Source: Emergomyces orientalis (lineage: Eukaryota; Ascomycota; Eurotiomycetes; Onygenales; Ajellomycetaceae). Taken from it: a stretch of DNA of 64,000 bases. This document shows positions 13,391-25,405 of the stretch, piece after piece (positions within the stretch are counted from its first letter, which is position 1; each line of letters starts with the position of its first letter). The stretch lies in the NCBI GenBank assembly GCA_002110485.1, contig MOWL01000067.1, positions 434,001-498,000 on the forward strand. The letters run 5' to 3'. Under the pieces are notes generated by a model. It searched no databases. It was not told the origin of the DNA and saw only the letters and a list, made by a program, of their open reading frames with translations. A program made the translations under genes and the position numbers.

Positions 13391-14759
13391 ATGGGAGCCT
13401 TCGGGAATGTTGCAGTCGCGGTTCTTGTTTTGACTTTCCTGACATTCGTTGCTTTGTTTGGGAGACTTCCCGCCTTGAGGTATCTATTGCTTTTCATATA
13501 GATTCTGTTGTTACAATTTTAAGCTCTAATAAGCAGGATTTGTTCTTAGAAAAACTCCTATTGGCCGGTTGCATCGTGTCATCTGGATCCATTTCCCCAA
13601 GCTTCTCCGGCTTGTTGACGGCACCCTTTTTGGCGGCCGGGTCTCACGATGGGGTAGTCGTACCGGGAATTACTTAATGCATGAAAACCATCCCCTGGTA
13701 TTGGTATGTAACTATCGAAGTCGATAATTTCAGTTCTCAGGGTTACTCATACGACAATAGATATTCTTCCTGGTGTTGCTTGTGGGCTCGGAGGCCGCAT
13801 TCGTGCCTGCAATATGGCCAAGGGTCGGGATATTTCACAAATTATGCATCCCAGTCGTTGCTATATTGCCATATTGGCTCTTATATAACTCTGTCTTTTC
13901 AACTTCCACTATTACGCGGGAGAATCTCCGGGACCACATGCGATCGTATCCCTATGATCGAATTTTGTTCCATCCCGGGTATGTCTGTCGGACTTGCCAC
14001 ACTTTAAAACCTCCTCGAAGTAAGCATTGCAGCGTTTGCAATGTATGTGTCGCTAGGCATGATCATCATTGTATTTGGCTCATGAACTGCGTTGGTCAAA
14101 ACAATTACCGCTACTTTTTGGCCCTCCTACTGTCGATGTTTGTCTTGCTGTCCTACGGAAGCTATTTGGGATTCTCCATCCTTGATCGGTATTTACAGAA
14201 CAGCTTAGTTCTAAGTTTTCCTACCGCAGTACACTCTAAGCACTGGGCTGAGGGAATTGAATGGGGGATGTATTTCCAATTCTGGGGGTATGCAATTGCG
14301 GATGACATTATTGTCGGAGGTATCTTTATGCTGGCGATGCTAACCGCACCACTTCCGCTTGCGATGTTTCTTTACCACGTGTACCTGATCTGGAGCGGGA
14401 TGACTACAAACGAGAGCGCAAAATGGGGCGACTGGCGAGATGATATTGCGGACGGAGTTGTATTCAAGGCGAGGAAGAGCGAAATATACCCCCAAAAGCA
14501 TCCGGATGCCGACATTGTGGAACCATACGTTCCATGGCCAATCCAGGTTGACCAAACCCTAATTTTCACAGACGATGGAAACCCTCCAAGAGTTGGGTTT
14601 TGCCTATCTAGGGAGTGTAGCTCAATCACTCAACCCGTGGACCTGGACGCGGTTCCCGATACAAGATGGAAGAGAGTAAGGAACCTGAAAGATGTGGTGA
14701 ATATCTACGATCGGGGGTTTATGTCGAATCTGAGGGAAGGGCTGCACTTCCGTCGATGA
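13391..14759 (+). CDS. swf1: DHHC palmitoyltransferase, Swf1-like
   Basis: Integral membrane protein S-acyltransferase. Three exons (13391-13479, 13550-13703, 13761-14759) sum to 1242 nt, 413 residues. An N-terminal hydrophobic segment (about 4-22) and a second helix at about 82-100 precede the cysteine-rich domain, which begins with CRTCHTLKPPRSKHC (about 157) and contains the catalytic DHHC tetrad at 182-185 followed by WLMNCVGQNNYRYF. Two more membrane helices follow (about 200-220 and 265-300). The TTxE-like motif expected after the last helix is present as MTTNES. The short loop and Swf1-style CVGQNNYRYFL context favour Swf1, whose yeast orthologue modifies ER SNARE and other membrane proteins, over Pfa3, Pfa4 or Erf2. 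Paralogue assignment is from pattern, not from a tree. Confidence 0.85.
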
Positions 14760-15142
14760 TTTGCTATGGTGAATGGCATGCTTGATGACCATGTAATTTT
14801 AGATGCAAATTATGGAAATATCATTGACTAGATCATTATATACGCTTGTGGCTACTAGATGCACTGCACTTCTAAATATGCCTCGAAATACTCCGTAACT
14901 TAGTTCACTAGGGACAGAAAATGACAGATTATCTAATCACAACTTGATCAGATAACACCAACGGAAGAACTTAACTCCCCATATGCCAAGACCACAAATC
15001 CGCTCCCATTTGATTCCTCTTGAACGGTCAACTTATTTTTCTTTTTCACCTCTCTTTGTTTTGGTATGCTTTTGGGTGGTTTGCAGCCAGGTTGCTTGCC
15101 CTTTACTTTGAGGATATAATTCTACCTGCAGATCTACTAAAA
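14760..15142. other. Intergenic, tandem genes
   Basis: 383 bp between the DHHC gene and the next + strand gene. Contains one TACTCCGTA nonamer at 14889-14897. Nothing else recognised. Confidence 0.45.
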
Positions 15143-18099
15143 ATGTCAACGGCTCAAAGCCCCGAGACATCGGAACGCTCTACAACCCATGGCAGGCCAA
15201 AATGTACACCCGCAGAGCTGCTGCTGAAGGTGGTGCTCGCGGGGACTTTGACTCACTATGAGACTCGGGGTATGATTGATGACAAACGGTTAGAGCATAT
15301 GCTACTCTCTGGGAAGCAGATTCTTTATAAGAGCCATCAGGAAAGTGAAGTAAGGTACGAGGACCCTTCCTGCATATCCTCCTTCTTTCACCCACACTGC
15401 AGATTCGACAATGGCTGTGAAAGATGGATTTCATTTGGATTTTTTTATTTAAAGAAATAAAACGGGATTGTTGACCTCTGGATAGGCAGAATCTAGGATT
15501 TTCGCCGGCAATATGGCAGGGCCTCACCGACGTATTGAGCAAAGCGATACCCGTTCTCGAATCACAATCCTTAGCAGCCCCCGGAAATTGCGAAGAGTCC
15601 TCCTCCAATCTCATAGCGTATAACTACTTTTCTCTGGTAAAAGATATTGAACGGCTGAATGATCTTTGTACTATTGCACGTAATTTACTTGCCACGACAA
15701 AGAAAGCTCAAAATCTTGCAGCTGAGAAGGGCTTCGATCAACGAATTTTATTGCTTATTGACACATGCGTCAGGGTCACAGCTAGGGGTTACGATGGCGA
15801 GAGCAACGCTAGGAACGAAGAGAGATGGCAAAAAGTCGTCAACCTCTACAAACGGCTTCTCATCACCTGCCTCCAGTTCCTCCATAATTTTATCATGCAT
15901 AACGAACATCGGAAGCTTGTGCTATGGTTGGATCTGTTTGGTTATCATCAAAATGGAGAGTCGAGTATAATAACGCCTATGGAACCTTTGGATGCCGGAA
16001 ACTCCGCCGCGCAGGGAGCAGCGCCTGTTGTAAGAGCGGGAGAACGAATTGTCAGCCCACCTTTGCGAACGATATACGACCAGAACGCGGAGGATATGTT
16101 GCTGGAAACGATTTCAACGTTTCCAAGAGAACCGGCATCGTCGAAGGAGGAAGCGGCTATGATGTTACTGGCCAACGTAAAGGATCATATGGAGAAGCTT
16201 CTCGGGCGGAATCTTAAAGAAATCCAACAGATGGGTAAGGACCCAGAACGAGTGACAGAAATCCGTGCTGCGCTTACTGCGATTTTGTCAGCCAAAATGG
16301 AGGGCTGGGCAGATTTGAAAGACCGATTCCACGAAGACGGAACCCCCCTCCACGAGGAAGAACCAACTCGGAAAAAAGCGATTCTTAGCATAGATCGGAG
16401 TGCCACAACAGGTTATCCACGCACGTGCTGGACCGACTTACCGGATTTAGAGGAATACGGTGCCATAGCCGCCGCCGACGCCCCAGTCACTGCCCAAGAT
16501 ACTGCGATGTCACGATCCCCACAATCAGCTGCAGAGACGTTGCAGGAAGCGAAAGATGAACTGATGGCTAGGCTTCAGGAATCTTCACCCATCATGGCTA
16601 ACGGGGAGTTACATTACGAGTCGGTGGGCGGTAACGGAATGCCGCCAGATGACGACTCGCGTAGCCTAGAGGCCGTGGCCGATGGCAGCGTCGATGAGGA
16701 AGAAGAAGATGAGGATGACGATGATGATTATAGAGGTCGACCTGGGGACCAGCAACGTGGCTTACTCACAGATATTCCTCTAGTTCTAGGCCCTGCGGAA
16801 ATCGAGGCTCTTCCTATGATTATTCAAGCGGGTATTGTTGACAGTTTCGGCCTGAAGGGCGGAGAAAGGTCAGGAAATAAAAATATGCAAGCGGTCCGAT
16901 GTCATATTCTCCTTGCTCAGGAGACAGGCCGAAACCTTCTCCGGGAACTTCTGATTTTCATTGCCGCCTGGGACCTTCCAGATGACGAATTCTATTTCAA
17001 GATGATGGTTCAGATCATGGAAGCCGTGCTCAAGAATGGCCTAATGTCCCATGCTTATTCAGATTTCGGCCAAGCGAAGGATATTATCTCGCCCGCCCAG
17101 GCTGTAGTAATCAAGATACTGACGCATATTTTCCGGGCCAAGTATTCACCTCCTAATATTACCTCGACGACTGAGACCCCCACCGGCAGAAGTTCGGTCC
17201 CCGTCACGAAGGTTGATGTGCTGACTGTTCGCTATATCTTCACCATTTTCCGCGGAAACATTATTCCAGAAACCTGTGCTCTAATTTACCTCCAAGGCCA
17301 AATCCGCGCTGGCCATGCACGTCCCGAGGACTTTCCATTAAACCTTTGGGACATGGAACGTGTGTATGAAGGTGTCTACCAATTTCTGGAATTCTTCGCA
17401 GTCCTCACAGAAAACACCGGATGGAAAAATCTCCTCGTCCAGTGGGAGATTGTGTACGATTTGGCCACTCTGCTTAAAGAGTTGGAGGCAAGTATACCCA
17501 AGGGGTCACTGAACTCCATCAATTCCGTCGCCACTGCAGCTTCGCGTGCAGCTGCTCAATCGCCGAAAGACGCATCCGAAGCACAGGGCGCAAGCAACGT
17601 TCCCGTTGCGGTCGAACGACCATACGACCCGAATGATCAAGAACCCACCGACGCCGCGACCGTCAGCGCGGGATCTAGAGCCCAGTCTCCTCCTATAGGC
17701 AACGACGATCCATCCGACTTTGAGTGGCGCAACCTGAAGAAACTGGTAGTCCTTGTCCTTTCCTCGCTCGTATGGCAATGCCCAGAAGTCCAAAACCAGA
17801 TCCGCAAATATGGAGGTCTCGAGACTATTCTTGCCTGCACGAATTTCGACGCGCATAACCCGTACATCAAAGAGCATGCGGTGCTCTGTCTCAAGTTTTT
17901 GCTCGAGGGTAATCGGGAAAATCAGAGTGTGATTGAAGAACTAGAAGCGAGAGAGGTTGTAAGTGATGAAGGTGGAGTTTTGGAGAAGGGAGGATATGAA
18001 GCGGTGATCAATGAAGGGAAACTGGCGATTCGGACGAAGAAGAATGTGCAGGCAACTGCGGATGCCGATGGGTCGTCAGTTGGAAACGCGAATAAATAG
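15143..18099 (+). CDS. ctr86: Ataxin-10 / Ctr86-like armadillo protein
   Basis: Two exons (15143-15349, 15490-18099) give 2817 nt, 938 residues. The C-terminal ataxin-10 domain (about 806-895) contains EWRNLKKLVVLVLSSLVWQ, CPEVQNQIRKYGGLE and NPYIKEHAVLCLKFLL, the part shared by human ataxin-10 and yeast Ctr86. The rest is helical-repeat-like with a strongly acidic Glu/Asp stretch near residue 470 and an Ala/Ser-rich, probably disordered linker at about 745-805. Yeast Ctr86 is essential and its molecular role is poorly defined; animal ataxin-10 has been linked to cytokinesis and neuronal survival. The start lies in a short first exon whose donor (GTAAGG) restores frame into the long exon. Confidence 0.85.
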
Positions 18100-18592
18100 A
18101 TGACATTGAGCTACCTCTTTGATGACAACGGGAAGCATAGGACAAAGTTCTGGCTACGATGGGATGAAAAATTTAACGAAAAATGGGTGGGGGAGGGAGG
18201 GGGGCGCACCTATCGGGGTCAATTTTGGGGTTGGTTTATGGCGCATTTTATAGATGTCTGGATTGACGGAGTTTTTCTTGGTTTTGCTCTTATTTAGCGG
18301 GTAGTTAGGATATCCGGAAAAATTTCCGAGTTAGATACATGTAAGAGTATCCGATTTCCAATCCATCATATATACAGTACGGTCCATGTTGGATAGAGGC
18401 AATCTTATTTATGATTAGCACAATATACTGATTAAAACAAATCCTACTTAGGCAACAGATTAACTCCATGCATGCATTCATTTCCAATTCAACGTTCAAA
18501 TCCAATCCGAATCCAAATCCAAGCAACAAAATAGTAAAAGTAGCCATCATATACATAAAATAGCAGATAATAGAAGGAGGGGCAACCCCGGC
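18100..18592. other. Convergent 3' intergenic region
   Basis: 493 bp between convergent genes, AT-rich, no gene recognised. Confidence 0.45.
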
Positions 18593-19574
18593 TCATCCAT
18601 ACATTCCATCCCATTCCTCATTTTCATCATCACCGGCTCCGGTCGCATTTCCTTTTTTCATCAATCGCTCGATCCTCTCGCGCTCGCGCTCACGCTCCTT
18701 CTTGCCAAAATCAGTTCGGTCAAGCGGACATGTCCCCCTCAATCGGAGCCAGGGGCGTACGCATTCGAGATCGAAGAGGTGCGATGTGTGACAGGGGAGA
18801 CGGACGACCAGCGGATACGGGTCGTCGAGGAATGGGTTGCTACAGATGGGACAGGCTTGCGTTGGTTTTAGGCTGGAGGTGGGCACGCGCTCGAGGGCTA
18901 GTTGAGCAGTTAGTAATGCTGAGATGATAAGATAAAATGAGGGGCGAAGGGTAGATTGGGAAGAACAAATGCTGTGATATTTTAATTCGAGCAAAGACCA
19001 CACCATGACAATGTCGAGCTTATCGTAGACATAAAACGGAGCTGATAACATACCATCACAAAACCCTTCCCCAACTCCCTCCACCTCCCTCGGCGGCTCC
19101 TCCGCCTCTCGTAACAAAAGCCCGATCATGCTCGATAGCAGCCCCGCGCCCCCCGTCGCGTCGCCATCTTCCGCAACATTTTCCAACCCTTCATCCCGCC
19201 CATCATGTACGGGGAACCCGTCCTCGCCTGCCTCATGGCGCATGACATTCAGCGCTTCTGCGAGTGATCTGTACGCGGCACTGATATCGCCTGGCACAGG
19301 CACAGCATATGGCCGCGTGCGAATCTCACTTGGGTTCGGCGTGATTTCTTGTAAGGTTGCGAAGAAGGAGGAGAGGTCGGGTCGACGGGGTGCGGGGCGG
19401 GTGTTGCTGGTATTATTATTGTTGTCGGCGGGGGTGGTGGAATGTTCAACTGCGGGATGGGTAAGCTGTTTTGGTCTCACAGTTTGAAGAATGTATAGGA
19501 TAGAGATCTCCCACTGCTTGTGGCAGCTTGTTGCCTAGTGGCATGGAGGATAAGTTCATACCTTCGTAGGACAT
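18593..19574 (-). CDS. RING-H2 type E3 ligase-like protein
   Basis: Three exons (19562-19574, 19054-19449, 18593-18897) sum to 714 nt, 237 residues. The 13-nt first coding exon (MSYE plus one base) joins to VEHSTTPADNN. A continuous reading through the second intron is open, but that intron has GTATGT, an ACTAAC branch site and a TAG acceptor, and splicing it gives a better domain. The RING starts at CPIC (about 152-155), continues through RLPCHTSHLFDLEC and ends CPLDR near 196. The eighth zinc ligand position is Asp rather than Cys, as in Rbx1. N-terminal part carries NITPNPSEIR-like and SAAYRSLAEALNVMRHEAG segments seen in a conserved fungal family of unknown target; the tail is Arg/Glu-rich. 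Probably a ubiquitin ligase; substrate unknown. Confidence 0.8.
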
Positions 19575-20087
19575 GATGGTGAGGGGTAATTATTTCGCCG
19601 TCTACCACAGTGGAGGTCGAGTCATTAATATTGAGGGAGTTTGGGTTCAATGGGCAGTTAGTTCAGGTAAGTAGAGAATGTGAGAAAATTTATTTCTGTG
19701 TTTGTTATGTCCTTTTGTGAGTGGTGGGAGCTTGTTAGTTTTATAATTGTGCTGGTGGTGGGTAGAAACTGCGATGGCTTGAGGCAGAATGGGGCGCGTC
19801 ATCTCTGGCGTGGGTGAGATGGGCGAATAACCCCTTAATTGCTACAATTTTATCCGCGATAACATCAATTGATTTTTCAAACAATTTAATATGTATATGA
19901 AGACTAGTTATTCATATATCTTCTAGCTGCTTTTGATTAAGTGCTATGTACTCAATATAGCACCATACCCACTGTTCCAGCAGCCTATATATGCAATAGT
20001 CTGGCGGAACATACCAAACCGGAATGACACAAGGAAAAAATCAACCAAAAACAAAAAATCGAAATGAAACTGTTGTATATAAGAAAT
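19575..20087. other. Intergenic, upstream of the RING gene
   Basis: 513 bp, AT-rich towards 19850-20080. Should hold the RING gene promoter and the 3' end of the oxidoreductase mRNA. No element recognised. Confidence 0.4.
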
Positions 20088-22171
20088 TTAGTAGTTAAAA
20101 TCCTCATAAACAACGTTCTTCCCCACAAGCCAACTCAGCACAACAGCCTTTAGACTCATACCTGCACACAGATACCATTCCTCCGCGCCTGGAACGTCCA
20201 GGTCCGTCGCTTCCAATCGCCGGCGATGAGATCGTACCCCAGAATCATTTATAGCTGTCAAGTTAGTTTGCTCTTCCTCGCTTAGAGATTTTTCCACTGG
20301 CTTTGACCCAGTGACGAAGAGAGTGGTATATTTGGGCAGTTCAGGGAATAGTTTGAATGTGTCAAGCACTAGCCCTAGATCCTGAACAGCGACAGACCAA
20401 AAAAGCCGTAACCGGGAAATATCTATCCCAGGAAGTTGGGCAATGAGCGGGGTAATACCTATCCCACCAGCGATGTAAGGTAGAGGCGCGTTTTCATTCT
20501 CGGTCTTGCCTCTGAAACTGAACTCGCCGCCATACCCCTTAAGCAGCACTTCCACACCACTCCGCTCGTTCGAATGGAATAAATGCCTTGTGGCGGCGCC
20601 GTGCTTTCTCACTGTAATCTCGAATTCATCGTCGGAGATACTCTTTCCCGGGTATGATGATACGGTGAATGTGCGAATATAGTCATCGTTGATGCTCGTG
20701 GGATCATCGTCTCTCATATGGCTGTACCCCATATCAAGTTCACCTGCGAATGAAAGTGTTGCGTACTGCCCTGGTATCCACTTCCCCGCTTTCAAGGGGT
20801 CAGAGACTTTAAACCGGAATCGACCAATGGAGGGTGTGAGTATATCTTTTTTGATGAATGTCGCAGTCATAGATTTCTCGTCTGGCACCTGAGCGGACGG
20901 TGCCACTTTCTCAGTGGTTAGGTACCGTACCGGCGGGTTATATGGAGATGGTTGGCCAGGCTGTCCTCGAAATGGAAGGCCATTTTCAACATATTTTGCG
21001 CTGGTTACGGTGACTTTGACAGCTAGGTTTGACCTAGGGAGCAGTGCCGCTGCATCACCCCCAACCAGAATTTCTGTTTTTCCCGTGAGGTACAGTACAT
21101 TGCCGGTTTCGAAGCCTGGGAAAGCATACCCTGCAAGCGGAGTCATCTGTAGGTTACCTAATGTTTGATAGAGGCGGTTACCGGAGTACTCTGGGTAAGC
21201 CAATACGGCTCCATTAATATCATTGGAGACTACACGGACAAATCCCGGTGGGCCTCCGCGAATATTGGTATCCATGGAGTTTTCGTGGTACGAAGATATA
21301 AATAGGGTGTCAGCTTGACGCAATAGTTCGATTGCACCAGGGGGTAGCTGTGGTGAGTCTGATATCAATTTTGGATTTGGCACAACGGGCGTGATTTGCT
21401 TCCGGTTTATATACTTCGGGCAATTTCCTGTTAATTTTCGTTAGATAAGTTGCATTTTATCATTCCCGGTAGGTATCAATTACGTGCCACCTATTAAAGG
21501 CGGTTGTAGCGGAACAATTGTCATGAAATCCAGGAAACTCCCCAGAAGTAAAGCTACCGCCTGTGTTGTGGTCCTCTGAATAAAAATGTAACCTGAGCTC
21601 GGGAAAGGTTGTGTCTGCCCCAGAGATAATAGAAACGGGGTGACAGGAGGAACTAACCAAGACTCTGTTCAATTTTAATGACAAGCTGCGCCTGACCAGC
21701 ATGCGTTGGTTCGTTTCCTTTCTTTTCGGAATCCATAGCCTCCAACCCTGCTAAATTCCCTGCGACCATTCTACCCATCAATTTCACCCTCTTCCTGGTC
21801 TCCATGTCTACAGATAACCCCGACATCAACCTGCCTTCCCCTTCCTCCTTAATCACTTCACCATTGCTCTTCCCACCATATAAAGTTTCCACGACAGGGT
21901 CATACGTCTTATCAACAAAATTCCTGACCCCGATGATAGACTGCGATACCGGTCCGGCGAGACCAGCCTCCCCACCCCATACAGTCGTCCATGGCCGTCC
22001 TTGTTTGTCTATGGTGCCTAGGGCAATTAAAGGGGATTTCTGCACCATATATGCCGCACCAGGGCTGAGGTATGGAGCACTGGGATTGTATTCTTCCGGA
22101 ACATGCATCAATTGTTGCATTTTTTTCTCGCCTTCGTGCCACGGCACACTGCCCGCGATGACGAAGGACAT
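20088..22171 (-). CDS. Flavin oxidoreductase: PNPOx-like barrel fused to FNR-type reductase
   Basis: Two exons (21658-22171, 20088-21427) sum to 1854 nt, 617 residues. The N-terminal half resembles pyridoxamine-phosphate-oxidase-like FMN-binding split barrels: it opens VPWHEGEKKMQQLMHVP and continues LIALGTIDKQGRPWTTVWGG (about 60-80). The C-terminal part is a ferredoxin-reductase-like module with an FAD-binding barrel (PGQYATLSF and RTFTVSSYPG, about 395-430) and an NAD(P)-binding motif GGIGITPLIAQ (about 498). It ends without a 2Fe-2S ferredoxin domain. This domain order is typical of uncharacterised fungal FAD-binding oxidoreductases; electron acceptor and pathway are unknown. The start is placed at MSFVIAGSVPW because family members begin close to the WHEGE motif; an in-frame upstream Met at 22315 would add 48 residues of weakly hydrophobic sequence and is less likely. 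Confidence 0.8.
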
Positions 22172-24768
22172 GGTATCGATCAGGGAATCCGAAAATGTTA
22201 AAGAGAGCTGTGCAGGTATTGAGATGGTTGAATTTAATTTGTATCCTAGTGCTCTCGATGCTTTCACGACGTCGATGGCGATAAGTTGTGTCAAGATGAT
22301 GGAGATGCCTTTCATCGCTCAGTGCTGAGAGGCACTGCATATATTCGCCACGAGAGCTGTAATAATTTAAGTGGGTTTTAATCGTCTCGCCATCTATGTG
22401 CATGCACCTCGAGAACAGAGATATTAACACCCAGTTCTCTTGTTCCGGTTTTATTAAAGCGACTCTTCTTAGAGCAAAAGCTTTCGGTGGCGATGGTTGG
22501 AAACTAAATAAAAATAAAATATATGCTATGTTTTGACCGCATCAGACATATTTCCAGCTTACCCCTCTCGGCTAGGTTTCTCCACAAAGGGTAGATTCTA
22601 CCTTCTAAAGGACAGCTGATTCGTAGGTATCACCTGCACCGCACTGACAAATGCATAGGCTAGCCTTTGGTACATGGCTTCATCCCTTGAAGGACCGATC
22701 TCGCCATTCTCTCGTGGGTTGTAACACTGCATTGATAATATTAAATGGTTGAAGGCTGGCGAGTAGGTTCGAGCCCCGATGTGGATGACTAACTCGGCCG
22801 ACTCACACGGAGGCGGTTTGTCAGCATCCCATCCCCTTTTCCTTTCCTTTCTCTTCTTCTTCATTCTATGAGTGCGTTCAACGCATCGCCCAGAACGAAA
22901 GGAAGCGTGTATTGAGGAAATGTCAGTCGTTGGGTATTCCACTGATCAAATTCTGCAAGCTGTAGGGGAAGTTGGAGCAGCTATCAGTTAGGCTGGCCAT
23001 GGCCATTGGGTTCAGTCTGAAACTGCCTGCTGGTTGATAATCTATCCTGCATGTCTGCTATTATGATTTCTGAGGTCAGCCCGTTTCCATCAACCTGCAA
23101 CATGAATTATGCAAAACTGGGCCGTTAGTTTTATCTGTTTGAATCCTCTTGTTTTTAAAAACCCGGTTGGGATACTAGAACCATATACGCAGGGCTAAGA
23201 GCTTGCTTGGTCCCTGCTATGGTATGCGGTCTTCAGCTGCCATGACACCCCTCTTATTTCTTTGAAATGGGCTGCTAAAACGATGATAGTAACAGAAACC
23301 CAGGAACCGTTCCCCGACTCCTAACTCTGAAGGTTTCATTCGAAACCCGCCTGCGGAGATGGGGCTCCCTGGGGGGAAAGTTATCAGCTAATTTTTTGAT
23401 GGCGGAGTTAGCGAGTAGCCCCAGAATGCCCCAATTGTACTGACTACCGTAAAGTTGGGCTCCCCTTTACCTATTAGCAGTGATATTGGAGATAATGGTA
23501 AGCAGTGGATCCTGAAGATGTCATATTGTGGTTTGCGAGGGGTAGTCAAGCAGGCTAAGCGGCGCCTTTGGCACTACTCTGCTAATAGGACCTAACTTGA
23601 GTTACGTTCAATTTTGCGATAGCTAAACTAGCTTGCTGGTAACGAACAACAATCTTAAGCATGATCCTGTCCACGGGTGGTTAGTTTGGAATATAAGGGA
23701 CGACCAGTTGTCGATATGATTATTAGGCGTAGAAAAAGCAAATACGAAGAATGGCGTTTAGTCACCAATGAGTGAAACCCTGCCGAATCAAGTGTCAGAC
23801 TTTTAAGACTTCACCAGAGTTTCATCCCGAACACGATCAAAAACTGCACATCATTACCTCACCCCCGTACGCTCCCCTAACTCTGGATTTCTTTACCACC
23901 TGCCGGTCTCCCTCCGCCGTATGGCTGTATTTTGAGTTCTCGGATCATTGGCCGAATCCAATAGCCCGTTTTCCCGGCATTACTGCATCGGCAACGTGCC
24001 CTTGGCGCTCGTTCCCGCTCAATCTGTCGATTGTAGTAGTTCAATAAAGCTGACTCTAATGTGTCACATAAGTGAAACCGGCGAGGTACTTATCAAGGGC
24101 GCCTGGTGATACTGACTGATGGCATGCGGAAACTCTCTGGAGCACTATCCGGAGAGTTTCTAGGACCTATTCAAAGGTCCGGGGTTCTATTACGAGTCTG
24201 ATCACCCAATATTCTAGGATTCAGATATCTATTCCATATGGCGGACCGTGCCAAACCTTATGCGGCTCTGAAACCGACCTCTCCATGATATGCTCCGTCC
24301 TGGTTCATGGGATGACGGGCTTGTCATGCAGCGGTTGCTAAAAGCTTCGCAGGAGATCAACTGCGCCTCTGAGCATTGGCCCTGCTTTCGCCGCTGAAAG
24401 TGACTTTCACCCAACTTCTTCTTCCTGTTGTTACCTTGAACGGTAGCATTTTTAGTTTATGCGTTTGTTCCAAGGCATCCAGCTTGATTGATTAATTTCA
24501 GGTTTAGGGGCCGCAATAATACGCTTGTTTTTATTTCAGAAGGGTTGGGAGATATAAAGAAGCCCACACGAGACGATGGATTCCCTTTTCTCCCCTTCTC
24601 CACAAGCAAGATAACATTGTTTAGTCCAGCTCAGTCTCTCCTTCAAACGATCTTTTTTTCTTGTCCATATTTCATTCTCATTTCCATTCTCTTCTTAGCT
24701 TGCTGGTCAAGTCAACCTCCTATTATCTTAGTACATACCTCTATTTCGTTCTCACCTCCTCTTCCACA
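22172..24768. other. Gene-free interval between divergent genes
   Basis: About 2.6 kb separating the oxidoreductase and the BAS2-like gene. No coding region recognised. It contains a tRNA B-box-like sequence at about 22766-22776 without a foldable tRNA. A GATATAAAG TATA-like element at 24551-24559 lies about 210 bp before the next ATG. Confidence 0.45.
24551..24559 (+). promoter_or_regulatory. Putative TATA element of the BAS2-like gene
   Basis: GATATAAAG about 210 bp upstream of the ATG at 24769, followed by a pyrimidine-rich tract typical of fungal 5' untranslated regions. Position and sequence only; no expression evidence. Confidence 0.4.
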
Positions 24769-25405
24769 ATGGCAAAAGCTATTTCGAATTCTTTCCTTTT
24801 TGCTCTCTTCCTCTTTTCCAACTGTGAGTCACAAGAAAGCAGATAATGCTTCAATAAGACTTACAGACCACTAACATTTAACCTTTCTCGAATAAGTGGC
24901 CCTCCTTGTTCTCGGTCAGGGCACGCAATTCATTACCGGACCTTGCACTAGCGATGCCGATTGCGCCTCCGGTTGCTGTGGCTTTAACAGTGGGGTATGT
25001 GCTGGCGCAGTTGTCGCCCAGGAACGCGACGGTGGATGCGGATTCGGTGATGCCCAGCCGAACGATAACGCAGCTGCTGCCCTCCGCGGTGAAGGATTTG
25101 CCGGCAATGGGGCCGAAGCCGGAGCCGGAGGAGCGACCCCAGTAGTTACCCATAACAATGCTATTGCTGCTACTGGTGCCGCAAGACAAAACCAAGTCTC
25201 CCCCGGAACCCAATTCATCACAGGCCCATGCACTAGTGATGCCGATTGCGCATCTGGTTGCTGCGGATTCAACTCTGGCGTATGTGCCGGCCCCGTCGTA
25301 GCTCAGGAGCGTGATGGTGGCTGCGGATTTGGTGATGCCCAGCCCAATGACGATGCTGCACAGGCGTTACAGGGCAAGAGGAGGAGCGTTGCGTTTAATG
25401 CTTAG
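24769..25405 (+). CDS. Secreted cysteine-rich protein with two tandem BAS2-like modules
   Basis: Two exons (24769-24823, 24897-25405) give 564 nt, 187 residues. The first 26 residues form a signal peptide (hydrophobic FLFALFLFSNLALLVLG). Two 57-residue modules follow at about 27-83 and 122-178, each with six cysteines: TGPCTSDADCASGCCGFN, then VCAG, then QERDGGCGFGDAQPND. They are joined by a Gly/Ala-rich linker of about 38 residues. Similar single modules are known as biotrophy-associated secreted protein 2-like in plant-pathogenic and saprobic fungi; function is unknown and extracellular. The two modules differ by only four residues although more than half of their codons differ silently, so the duplication is old and conserved. 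No propeptide or anchor is visible. Confidence 0.8.

Noticed and set aside
18953..19053. Continuous open reading through the second intron of the RING gene
   Set aside because: The stretch has GTATGT donor, ACTAAC branch site and TAG acceptor, and splicing it restores the conserved run into the RING.
22740..22800. tRNA B-box-like GGTTCGAGCCC
   Set aside because: The flanking bases do not form a T-stem (only two of five pairs) and no matching A-box, anticodon arm or acceptor stem was found.
22598..22942. A 114-codon minus-strand open frame
   Set aside because: No domain, no splice context and biased basic composition; most likely chance.
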